A stretch of DNA of 16,352 nucleotides from Actinomycetes bacterium (GTDB taxonomy: Bacteria; Actinomycetota; Actinomycetes; Propionibacteriales; Propionibacteriaceae), in assembly GCA_023419175.1 (NCBI GenBank), contig JAEZYG010000048.1, forward strand, positions 1 through 16,352. Reading direction: 5' to 3'. Of the stretch, positions 7,101-14,175 are shown piece by piece. Every line of letters starts with the position of its first letter. Within the stretch, counting starts at the first letter, position 1. Below the pieces are notes generated by a model. It was not told where the DNA came from, did not search any database, and worked only from the letters and a program-made list of their open reading frames with translations. The position numbers were made by a program, and so were the translations under genes.

Positions 7101-9601
7101 AATCCCCCGTCGCTCTCATTGAATATATCCAGCGATCTTTCTGTCCACAGCGCATCATTCAACGCTGTATCGCCGGTCTTTCCGCTGTGGTGATAGGTAT
7201 GAGCGCTGTTGTGATCGGTCTTATCGGCTTGAGCGGCAGTGTGGCTCAGGCGATTCCCAATCCTGACAGTCGCCAGATTCTTGATCGTCAACATACCGAT
7301 GCTGTCTCGTCCTATGTGGATAACGGGCGTTTGGTCTTGGCGACAAAAGCCGATTTTGACGGCAGGACGGGTGTACGGCTTGATCCGGCTCGCGTTCTTT
7401 TTCACGTCAACGATGGGCTGAAAAATGCAAAGAATCCTGCTGCTACCAATGCGGCTTTCGGCTTCATGAAGTCGATGGCTGAACCTTTGTGGATCGCCCC
7501 GCAGGTGCAGCAATCGGGATCTATATGGCCTGGATTTAGCACGGAAGATCCCAATCTGCGCTCGGCAGTAAGCGATGGGAAACTTTCCGTTCAAATGACC
7601 CGTGTCGATGGCCCTGGACGAGTGGAAGTCTTTGTCTACGATCCGATGAGCGGCGTCCAGCGCCTTTTCTCATCAGTCGATAGGCTCGACCCATGGGTGA
7701 TGTCTGTACCTCAGCATGCCCATGCGAACTGGGTTTTCGATAAGCCCGGTCTTTACACCTTGCATTTTAAAGTGAATGCCCTTATCAACGGATCGCCGCA
7801 AAGTGCTGAGCAGGATTATCAATTCTACGTATCCAACCAAGATATCGTCACTCCTGATCCAGGGAATCCGTCCGTGGAGCCGGCCCCTCGTCCTGAGAGA
7901 CGTGAGGTGACGATGACGATGGACAATCAGCGTATGACGGTAGATGCCGCTGCTCAGGTGAAGATCGAGACTCGCCTTCAACCCAGTGATGTTTCGGGTC
8001 AAGTGGAGTTTTACAATCCAATCACAGGACAGATTTTCGGACGAGTTGACGTGAAGGATGCTCAAGCGGAGCTGGTGACGACCGAGCTCAATCCAGGTCT
8101 CCACGTGATCGCTGCTCGTTTCATTCCTACAGGCGACCAATTCCTCCCTGCCTCTATTGATGAGTCCACTTCAGCTGTGGTGAAAGTGAATGGTGAAGGA
8201 GTTCAAAAGCCTGATAGTGATGACCAAAATCCTGTTGAGGATTCCTTACTAACCACTGATAAGAAGGGGAAAGATCTCGTCGTTTCTCCGCTCAAGGATG
8301 GGCAATTACACATTGTCGTTCCCAAGTCGGCAGGCCAGTGGGTGTCCTTGTGGATTCACGGTGGCGATAAGCCTGTTTGGCTCGGATGGAAACAGGCTTC
8401 TAGTCAAGGGAAGATCATCGTCAATGTGTCGAACCTTCCTCAAAATTCCAAGATCGTTGGGAAGGGGACAGATGGGTCGTTGATCGGCTGGGATAGTATC
8501 GCCACCACTGGAAGTTCTCCTGAGCCTTCTACGCCGGGTAAAGATCCCTCCGATTCGTCCACTACGCCTGCCCCTCCTTCTTCTCAGCCGACATCAGCTC
8601 CTTCTTCTGGAGGTGGGAATCCTGATAGCGGATCGACATCTCAGCCAGGAGGAGATAATGGCCGTGGCGGCTCTGATGGTCGAAATGAGCCTGCCCCTGT
8701 TTGTTCGCCGGCAGCTATTCTCGACCATGGACATGTGGATGCTTTCACCGTCTCGGCGAGCGGTGAGAAATTAGCCCTGCAGGTTAAAGAGGACGTAACT
8801 GGTTCTCACGTCATGCGTGAGGCTGAAGATGTCCTCTTCAAGGTGAAAGAATCGGCAAAAAGAGCAATTCCCGATGGTATTCCCGGCGCTCCCTCGGGAT
8901 ATGTCTTGCCACTGACTCAGGATCCAGATTTGGTGTGGCCTGGTTGGGATACCAATGAGACTGCAGGATCGGGCTATGACAATGTGCGCATCGATATCAC
9001 CAGCGTCGAAGGACCTGGACGAGTCATGCTCTACTCCTTTGAAGGTTTCGGATCTCTCGCTCCAGTTCTTATGGACGGAGCCACCTCCTTACCGGCGAGT
9101 ATTCACGTGCCGAAACCAGCCCACGTCCACGCTCAATGGGTCTTTACGGAGAAAGGTATCTATAAGATCCATGCCAGCGCTGTGGCGATGAACGATCAGA
9201 ATAAGACGATTCAATCGGCTTCTCACACCTATATATTCCAGGTGGGAGACGTTCCTCTTGGAGATGTTTTCTGCACCGTTAGCCGAAATCAGCAGGCGGT
9301 AGACGATGCCGCTGCAATCGGTAAGGCGCGTCAAGATCTTGAATTATCGGCTGCTCAGTCCAAAGAGGAAAAGGCTAAGGCCGCCGATCAGGCGAAAGAT
9401 CCGGCCAATAAGATCCAGCGAGCTGAGAAACGCGCTCCGATTGCCGAGCACAGCAAGATCGCTCAATCTCTTGGATTGACCGGTATTGATCCGATGATAT
9501 TCGGAGCCCTCATCGGTGCTGGAACGGTATTGATCGTTGCAGGAATAGCGGCGTTGACCACGATCTATCTGCGACACATCAAGAAACTTTCCGCTTCGTA
9601 G
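7097..9601 (+). CDS. Large surface protein with two choice-of-anchor M domains (ABC transporter-associated repeat protein)
   Basis: This 834-residue exported protein has a signal peptide with a long basic/hydrophobic start (about 1-52). Then come domain copy 1 (60-246: QHTD, WPGF, DGPG, HAHANWVF), an Ig-like beta domain (about 266-365), a small Trp-rich beta region (about 388-455: WVSLW, WLGW) and a Ser/Pro/Gly linker (471-533). Domain copy 2 (539-717: GHVD, WPGW, EGPG, HVHAQWVF), a charged Ala/Lys/Gln helix (about 735-787) and a C-terminal anchor complete it. The anchor reads LGLTG (792-796), a hydrophobic stretch and a basic end (HIKK), resembling a degenerate LAxTG/LPxTG sorting signal. 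Proteins with two or more copies next to this transporter are a known actinobacterial family proposed as substrate receptors. GAGAAGG (7083-7089) with 7-base spacing supports the start, which overlaps the permease stop (ATGA). Cys536 and Cys726 flank copy 2 and could form a disulfide. Confidence 0.88.
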   Translation: MKSPVALIEYIQRSFCPQRIIQRCIAGLSAVVIGMSAVVIGLIGLSGSVAQAIPNPDSRQILDRQHTDAVSSYVDNGRLVLATKADFDGRTGVRLDPARVLFHVNDGLKNAKNPAATNAAFGFMKSMAEPLWIAPQVQQSGSIWPGFSTEDPNLRSAVSDGKLSVQMTRVDGPGRVEVFVYDPMSGVQRLFSSVDRLDPWVMSVPQHAHANWVFDKPGLYTLHFKVNALINGSPQSAEQDYQFYVSNQDIVTPDPGNPSVEPAPRPERREVTMTMDNQRMTVDAAAQVKIETRLQPSDVSGQVEFYNPITGQIFGRVDVKDAQAELVTTELNPGLHVIAARFIPTGDQFLPASIDESTSAVVKVNGEGVQKPDSDDQNPVEDSLLTTDKKGKDLVVSPLKDGQLHIVVPKSAGQWVSLWIHGGDKPVWLGWKQASSQGKIIVNVSNLPQNSKIVGKGTDGSLIGWDSIATTGSSPEPSTPGKDPSDSSTTPAPPSSQPTSAPSSGGGNPDSGSTSQPGGDNGRGGSDGRNEPAPVCSPAAILDHGHVDAFTVSASGEKLALQVKEDVTGSHVMREAEDVLFKVKESAKRAIPDGIPGAPSGYVLPLTQDPDLVWPGWDTNETAGSGYDNVRIDITSVEGPGRVMLYSFEGFGSLAPVLMDGATSLPASIHVPKPAHVHAQWVFTEKGIYKIHASAVAMNDQNKTIQSASHTYIFQVGDVPLGDVFCTVSRNQQAVDDAAAIGKARQDLELSAAQSKEEKAKAADQAKDPANKIQRAEKRAPIAEHSKIAQSLGLTGIDPMIFGALIGAGTVLIVAGIAALTTIYLRHIKKLSAS
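7274..7834 (+). repeat. Choice-of-anchor M domain, copy 1 of the 834-residue protein
   Basis: Residues 60-246 hold QHTD (Gly replaced by Gln before the conserved His66), WPGF, DGPGRVEVFVY, HAHANWVF (His207, His209) and PGLY in native order. It is the most divergent copy at the first motif. Confidence 0.82.
8711..9247 (+). repeat. Choice-of-anchor M domain, copy 2 of the 834-residue protein
   Basis: Residues 539-717 hold GHVD (His546, Asp548), WPGWDTN, EGPGRVMLY, HVHAQWVF (His676, His678) and KGIY in native order, ending in FQVG. Cysteines just outside both ends (536 and 726) could tie the ends of the domain together. Confidence 0.82.
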
Positions 9602-9603
9602 AC

Positions 9604-10362
9604 GTGAAAGTGAAACCACCCTTTGCCCTGGTCGCCAGCATCATCGTGCTGGCGATCGGGGTCATATTCATAGCGATTGCGCTATGGTGGTCTTGGAAGC
9701 CTTCCTCTCCGGCGCTACAGTCTCCTTCTGCTGAGCCAAGCCGCTGGGTTCAGATAGAAAATCCGGTGGCGATCCCCACTCAAAGTTCCAAAATTACCGA
9801 TCGCGTTGATCGCCAGCTCGTGGCGGAGATGGCGGATAAGACACAGATCCCTCCTCGCGTCTTGGAGGCGTATATCGGTGCTTCCATAGCGGTGAAAGAG
9901 GAATATCCTGACTGCGGCTTGGGGTGGAATACCCTCGCTGGAATCGGCTATGTCGAGACCGCTCATGGGACGGTGAACGGCGGGTATATCACCAGCCAAG
10001 GACAGGCGAATCCTGCAATTGTCGGAATCCAACTCAACGGACAAGGGGTCAGCTCAATCCCCGATACAGATCACGGGCTCTACGATTCAGATGACCGCTT
10101 TGACCGTGCTGTTGGTCCTATGCAGTTCATTCCGTCCACCTGGGAAAAATGGGCTCATGACGGTAATGGGGATGGTCGTTTAGATCCGCAGAATATCGAT
10201 GATGCCGCATTGAGCGCCGCCTTCTATCTATGCGATCTTGGCGGAGATTTGAGTGAACCTGGGAATTGGATTCGAGCTCTTGCAGGCTATAACGCCCCCA
10301 CATGGTATGCCAATAAGGTTGCCGATGCAGCTGAATCCTATGCTGAAAGAGCGGAGAGCTAA
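9604..10362 (+). CDS. Membrane-anchored lytic transglycosylase
   Basis: This 252-residue protein has one N-terminal transmembrane or signal-anchor helix (about 8-30), a Pro/Ser-rich linker and an extracytoplasmic lysozyme-like domain. The catalytic Glu is probably Glu118 in LAGIGYVETAHG. The actinobacterial MltB/SLT-like signature DTDHGLYDSDDRFDRAVGPM and the GPMQFIPSTW motif (171-180) follow. DGNGDGRLD (186-194) looks like an EF-hand-type calcium loop, as in related murein transglycosylases. Cys104 and Cys210 may pair. It cleaves peptidoglycan glycan strands by forming anhydro-muropeptides. The GTG start lies two bases after the preceding stop and has no clear Shine-Dalgarno sequence, so it is probably translated by reinitiation; a second GTG at 9610 is an alternative. 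As last gene of the operon it may open the wall for the surface proteins (inference). Its stop interlocks with that of the convergent putP. Confidence 0.88.
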   Translation: MKVKPPFALVASIIVLAIGVIFIAIALWWSWKPSSPALQSPSAEPSRWVQIENPVAIPTQSSKITDRVDRQLVAEMADKTQIPPRVLEAYIGASIAVKEEYPDCGLGWNTLAGIGYVETAHGTVNGGYITSQGQANPAIVGIQLNGQGVSSIPDTDHGLYDSDDRFDRAVGPMQFIPSTWEKWAHDGNGDGRLDPQNIDDAALSAAFYLCDLGGDLSEPGNWIRALAGYNAPTWYANKVADAAESYAERAES

Positions 10363-11825
10363 CGGGCGAGAGCACGGGCGGAATTGAATTCTTCATCGAT
10401 ATCGGGAGGTGTTGTCAATAAGGACACGATGATCGTCACCACGGTATTGATAAGAAAACCGGGGATGATCTCGTAGAGAGAGCTGAAAGGTGTCGATGAC
10501 CAGATGAAGACGGTCAAAGCACCGCAGACCATACCCGCCATCGCCCCATAGGAGCTTAAGCGTCGCCAGAAAAGACACAGAATGATGATCGGCCCGAATG
10601 TGGCTCCAAAACCTGCCCAGGCAAAGGAAACCAATTTGATAATGGTGGCATTTTGTGTCCACGCCAATGCGGCGGCGATAAGGGCGATGATCCCCACTCC
10701 TGAACGTCCTAGCCACACTTGTTGAATCGGACTTAGTGAACGCTTCAAGAAGATCCCTGCCAGATCTTCGACTAAAGCTGACGAGGTGACGACCAGCTGG
10801 GAGGAGATCGTGGACATGATCGCAGCCAGGACGGCGGCGAGTACTAAACCTGCAAAGAGAGGATGGAAAAGAATCTGGGCGAGAGCGAGGAAAACAGCTT
10901 CTGGATCCTCAAGTGAATATTGAGGATGAGTTGAGAAGAAAGCTAAACCGCTCAATCCAGTCAGCATGGCTCCAATAAGGGAAATCACCATCCAAGAGAT
11001 ACCGATACGACGTCCAGCCTTAGCGTCATCTGCGCTGCGCAAAGCCATGAAACGCACGATGACATGCGGCTGTCCAAAATAGCCCAATCCCCATCCAAGA
11101 GAAGATATGAGGGCGATGAGGTGGACACCATGAACCAGGGTCAGGGCATGGCGAATGACGTGGATGACAGTCGATATCATCGCTCCAGGTCCGCCGAGTG
11201 CGGTCATTGCAAAGATAGGGATGAGGATCAATGCGCTCATCATGAGCAGACCTTGCATCATATCGGTATAAGATGCCCCGATGAATCCTCCAAAAAAGGT
11301 ATAGAGCACGGTGACGGAGGCGACCAGGATCATTCCGGTTCGATATGAGGAATTGAAGGAATGCTGGAAGAAGACTCCTCCAGATACCATTCCGCTGGAG
11401 ACGTAGAAGGTAAAGAAGGTCAAGATCAGCAGACCTGAGACGATACGTAAAAGACGAGTGCGATCTTTTAAACGGTTATCGAGGAAAGAGGGGATAGTGA
11501 TCGAATTATGGGCGACTTCGGTATAGGTGCGCAGTCGTGGGGCGATAAATTTCCAATTCAGCCATGCTCCGACGCTGAGACCGATCGCGATCCAAGCATC
11601 GGCTAATCCTGTGGTGTAGAGAGCTCCAGGTAGGCCGAGAAGCAACCATCCCGACATATCGGAAGCTCCTGCGCTCAAAGCGGCAACAGTGGGGGAGAGG
11701 TTGCGTCCTCCCAACATATAATCGTTCAGATTTTTAGTGCGCAGATTGGCCCATAAACCAATGGCAATCATCGCAGCGAAATAGATAATAATCGCGATCA
11801 ATTTGAAGATCATCGCTGTATCCAC
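10359..11825 (-). CDS. putP: Sodium/proline symporter (SSS family)
   Basis: This 488-residue protein has about 13 hydrophobic segments and close PutP signatures: NDYMLGGRNLSP (34-45), GASDMSGWLLLGLPGALY (53-70) with Ala54, Asp56, Met57 and Ser58 at the known Na+/proline positions, GWGLGYFGQPHV (244-255), and AAIMSTISSQL (334-344), which holds the Ser/Thr sodium ligands. It imports L-proline driven by the sodium gradient, for nutrition or osmotic adjustment. No putA lies in this window. The start is a GTG with GATGGGAT about 7 bases upstream; an ATG at codon 5 is possible. It lies 29 bases downstream of the acetyltransferase gene on the same strand, so the two may share a transcript. The C-terminus is slightly shorter than the enterobacterial protein but complete. 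Confidence 0.92.
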   Translation of the reverse strand: MDTAMIFKLIAIIIYFAAMIAIGLWANLRTKNLNDYMLGGRNLSPTVAALSAGASDMSGWLLLGLPGALYTTGLADAWIAIGLSVGAWLNWKFIAPRLRTYTEVAHNSITIPSFLDNRLKDRTRLLRIVSGLLILTFFTFYVSSGMVSGGVFFQHSFNSSYRTGMILVASVTVLYTFFGGFIGASYTDMMQGLLMMSALILIPIFAMTALGGPGAMISTVIHVIRHALTLVHGVHLIALISSLGWGLGYFGQPHVIVRFMALRSADDAKAGRRIGISWMVISLIGAMLTGLSGLAFFSTHPQYSLEDPEAVFLALAQILFHPLFAGLVLAAVLAAIMSTISSQLVVTSSALVEDLAGIFLKRSLSPIQQVWLGRSGVGIIALIAAALAWTQNATIIKLVSFAWAGFGATFGPIIILCLFWRRLSSYGAMAGMVCGALTVFIWSSTPFSSLYEIIPGFLINTVVTIIVSLLTTPPDIDEEFNSARALAR

Positions 11826-11854
11826 AAGCTATCCCATCTTGTATGAACGATTCG

Positions 11855-12484
11855 TTATCGACGTATCCCATTGAAGTCTGCCATAGCTTGATCGGCTGGT
11901 CTCCACATGCCCAAAAGAGTGGCCGAACGGTTCAAAGGCATCTCACCGAGTGGTAAGAAACCATGGCGTGCGTAAAGGCGAGCGGAATCGGGCGTCGAAG
12001 CTTCCAGATAGCACGCTTCATGAGCTCCGATATGGTCGATACGGTAATCAAGCAGACGCGATCCGATGCCCAAACCACGATAGCTGGGATCGACTCCGAT
12101 GACATAGAGATACCAATGTTTGAAACGCGGTTCGAAGCGAGCTGCATAGCGATCGGAGGAAAGGGCATGAGGAAGACGCGATCTCATCACGGAGGCATAG
12201 CGATAGAACAATTCCAGCCAATGTCTCATCGGGAGGGAAGCGGACGGGGGATTCCACACAGCAGCTCCCGCTACTTGCCCGTCACAATAGGCGATATCGA
12301 CCTGTCCGCTGATCAGATAGTGATGGGCTAGATGGGCGGAAAACATCTGGTGAACTTTGGTGCAAATATCCCCCGATCCGAAGAGAGCTCTCACATAGGG
12401 TTCGTCACTGAATGCCCTTGAGAGGGCGTAGGCGATCGTGTCGCAATCGTCTAAAGAGGCAGAACGGATCTCGATTTCGCGCAT
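11855..12484 (-). CDS. GNAT-family N-acetyltransferase
   Basis: This 209-residue protein has the GNAT fold. An N-terminal strand and helix (IEIRSASLDDCDTIAYALSRAF, about 4-25) is followed by the acetyl-CoA-binding motif A, VIGVDPSYRGLGIGSRLL (128-145, R-G-x-G-x-G), and a motif B-like EASTPDSARLYARHGF (161-176). The long helical insertion before motif A (about 82-120) is seen in a common GNAT subgroup. The substrate is unknown. The ATG has no Shine-Dalgarno sequence and sits only 20 bases beyond the fumC terminator, with a TAAACT hexamer (12491-12496, minus strand) 7 bases before it, so the mRNA may be leaderless. putP follows 29 bases downstream. Confidence 0.87.
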   Translation of the reverse strand: MREIEIRSASLDDCDTIAYALSRAFSDEPYVRALFGSGDICTKVHQMFSAHLAHHYLISGQVDIAYCDGQVAGAAVWNPPSASLPMRHWLELFYRYASVMRSRLPHALSSDRYAARFEPRFKHWYLYVIGVDPSYRGLGIGSRLLDYRIDHIGAHEACYLEASTPDSARLYARHGFLPLGEMPLNRSATLLGMWRPADQAMADFNGIRR

Positions 12485-12490
12485 AGAAGC

Positions 12491-12496
12491 AGTTTA
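12491..12496 (-). promoter_or_regulatory. Candidate -10 hexamer for a leaderless acetyltransferase mRNA
   Basis: On the minus strand TAAACT lies seven bases before the acetyltransferase ATG, a distance that would place transcription start at or next to the start codon. No good -35 hexamer is visible because the expected position falls in the fumC terminator stem. Leaderless mRNAs are common in actinobacteria. Confidence 0.35.
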
Positions 12497-12505
12497 ATGA
12501 CATAG

Positions 12506-12536
12506 AAAAAGTGGGGAGAGGATTTCCTCTCCCCAC
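12506..12536 (-). terminator. Intrinsic terminator of fumC
   Basis: Read on the minus strand, 12 bases after the fumC stop codon, GTGGGGAGAGG pairs perfectly with CCTCTCCCCAC across a loop of about four bases. TTTTT (12510 to 12506) follows at once. This is a textbook Rho-independent terminator for fumC; the plus-strand side lacks a T-tract, so it works in one direction. Confidence 0.93.
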
Positions 12537-12548
12537 GATAAGATATTT

Positions 12549-13955
12549 CTACTTTTCGTCGGCGCTTGGGTGAGTCATATCCACAGGGACAACCCACTTG
12601 TCGAATTCTTCTTCGCTTAAGAAACCCGATTCCAAAGCGGATTCTTTGAGAGTAAGACCCTTCTTGTGAGCATTCTTCGCGATGGCGGCCGCCTTGTCAT
12701 AACCGATATGGCGGTTCAAAGCGGTGACCTGCATGAGATTTGAATCCAGATTTGCCTTGATCTTCGTCTCATTCGGTTCGATGCCGACAGCGCAGTGATC
12801 GTTGAAGGACACGCAGGCGTCACCGAGTAACTGGATGGATTCCAAACAGCACCAAGCCATGACAGGCTTAAAGACATTGAGCTGGAAATTTCCTTGTGAA
12901 CCTGCAAAACCGACAGTTGCGTCATTGCCGAAGACCTTGGTGGCAACCATGGTCATCGCCTCAGACTGGGTCGGATGGACCTTGCCGGGCATGATGGACG
13001 AACCCGGTTCATTTTCAGGGATGAGCAATTCACCGATACCGTTACGCGGTCCTGATGCATACCAGCGCACATCGTTGGCGATCTTCATCAAGGCATCTGC
13101 CAGGGTACGCAAAGATGCCGAGACCTGGACGAGAGCATCATGAGCCGATAGGGAAGCGAAGAGATTATCCGCCTGAGTGAATTCGATGCCGGTTTCTTCG
13201 CTGATCTTGCGGGCGGCAAGAGCGCCAAAGTCGGGGTGGGCATTGAGACCCGTGCCGACAGCGGTACCGCCGATAGCCAATTCGCGGGCTCGTGAATCGG
13301 CATAGCGAATACCATCGAGGGCGAAATCGATCTGGGCAACCCAACCGGAGATGACCTGTCCTAAGGTGACAGGTGTGGCATCTTGCAGGTGGGTACGTCC
13401 GACCATGACGATATCGGCGTATTTCTCAGCTTTAGCGGCGAGGGTGTCGCGCAACTTGGCGACATCGCCATAGAGCTTCTCATTGATCTGAGTGACCACT
13501 GCGATATGCATAGCGGTGGGGAAAGTATCGTTGGAGCTCTGGCCACGATTGACATGATCGTTCGGGTGGACGGGAGTCTTAGAACCCAGCTCGCCGCCAG
13601 CGATCTCGATAGCGCGGTTCGAAATGACCTCGTTAGAGTTCATATTCGACTGAGTTCCCGAGCCGGTTTGGAAAACGACGAGGGGGAAGTGGTCATCCAG
13701 CTTGCCTGCGATGACTTCGTCTGCAGCCTGAGCGATGAGCTGAGCGAGATCTTGAGGCAATTCGCCAAGTTCTGCATTGGCTAAAGCGGCTGACTTCTTC
13801 AGTACGCCGAGAGCTTTGATCATGGGGCGTCCCCACACGAACGTGGGACGTCCAATGTCGAAATTCTGAACAGAACGCTGGGTCTGTGCACCCCAGTAAC
13901 GGTCCGCGGCAACCTCGATGGTGCCCATGGAATCTTTTTCGATACGAACAGACAT
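12549..13955 (-). CDS. fumC: Class II fumarate hydratase
   Basis: This 468-residue cytosolic enzyme interconverts fumarate and L-malate in the TCA cycle. It has the FumC motifs SGTQSNMNSNEV (99-110), HPNDHVNRGQSSND (130-143), GRTHLQDATP (186-195, His189 as the histidine of the active site) and the mobile SS loop GSSIMPGKV (318-326, catalytic Ser319). The residue after that loop is His327 where the family signature (G-S-x-x-M-x-x-K-x-N) has Asn. The remaining motifs and the C-terminal domain (GYDKAAAIAKNAHKKG, 418-433) favour fumarase over aspartase or argininosuccinate lyase. Only a weak ribosome site is visible before the ATG. It is divergent from fdxA and ends at a strong terminator, so it is probably monocistronic. 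Confidence 0.95.
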   Translation of the reverse strand: MSVRIEKDSMGTIEVAADRYWGAQTQRSVQNFDIGRPTFVWGRPMIKALGVLKKSAALANAELGELPQDLAQLIAQAADEVIAGKLDDHFPLVVFQTGSGTQSNMNSNEVISNRAIEIAGGELGSKTPVHPNDHVNRGQSSNDTFPTAMHIAVVTQINEKLYGDVAKLRDTLAAKAEKYADIVMVGRTHLQDATPVTLGQVISGWVAQIDFALDGIRYADSRARELAIGGTAVGTGLNAHPDFGALAARKISEETGIEFTQADNLFASLSAHDALVQVSASLRTLADALMKIANDVRWYASGPRNGIGELLIPENEPGSSIMPGKVHPTQSEAMTMVATKVFGNDATVGFAGSQGNFQLNVFKPVMAWCCLESIQLLGDACVSFNDHCAVGIEPNETKIKANLDSNLMQVTALNRHIGYDKAAAIAKNAHKKGLTLKESALESGFLSEEEFDKWVVPVDMTHPSADEK

Positions 13956-14066
13956 GGCACCAGCCTAGTATTTGAATCCGATTTCGGTGAGCCAGGGTGG
14001 GTAAAAAGAGCACCTTGAGCGTGAAAATAAGGGAATCCTTAGAGTAGTAGGGATATTTTTTCGTCT

Positions 14067-14130
14067 GGAAGGCTTTATTTTGGACGCTTTCCCTAGGACA
14101 ATGGGAAGGGCGTTTTACCCTTACGAGGGT
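14067..14130 (+). promoter_or_regulatory. Leader RNA of fdxA-dapC with mutually exclusive hairpins (possible attenuator)
   Basis: Four pairings can form in sequence and exclude each neighbour. GGAAGGC (14067-14073) pairs with GCTTTCC (14086-14092). CGCTTTCCC (14085-14093) pairs with GGGAAGGGCG (14103-14112, one bulge), directly followed by TTTT (14113-14116), which is terminator-like. AAGGG (14106-14110) pairs with CCCTT (14118-14122). ACCCT (14117-14121) pairs with AGGGT (14126-14130) over a TACG loop. This layout matches an antiterminator/terminator switch upstream of fdxA. It was found by eye, stems are short, and no known riboswitch class is recognised; the rest of the 220-base gap shows no confident promoter. 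Confidence 0.35.
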
Positions 14131-14175
14131 GCAATATGCCATATCGAGAAGAATACGATTCAGGAGTTCAGATAG
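14101..14175 (+). CDS. Possible 24-codon leader ORF ending at the fdxA start
   Basis: An ATG at 14101 opens a 24-codon frame ending in TAG at 14173-14175, immediately next to the fdxA ATG at 14176. The peptide would begin MGRAFYPYEG. The AGGA at 14095-14098 is only two bases from the ATG, too close for a good ribosome site, and such a short frame can occur by chance. If real, it overlaps the hairpins of the leader and its translation would change their folding. Confidence 0.25.
   Translation: MGRAFYPYEGAICHIEKNTIQEFR

Noticed and set aside
7019..7594. A 191-codon minus-strand frame opposite the permease end and surface protein start
   Set aside because: It is a shadow of two strong coding genes, with no motif and no plausible start context.
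13693..14142. A 149-codon minus-strand open frame partly upstream of fumC
   Set aside because: Most of it lies inside fumC in another frame, its composition is rich in Arg, Ser and His as in shadow frames, and it has no family resemblance.
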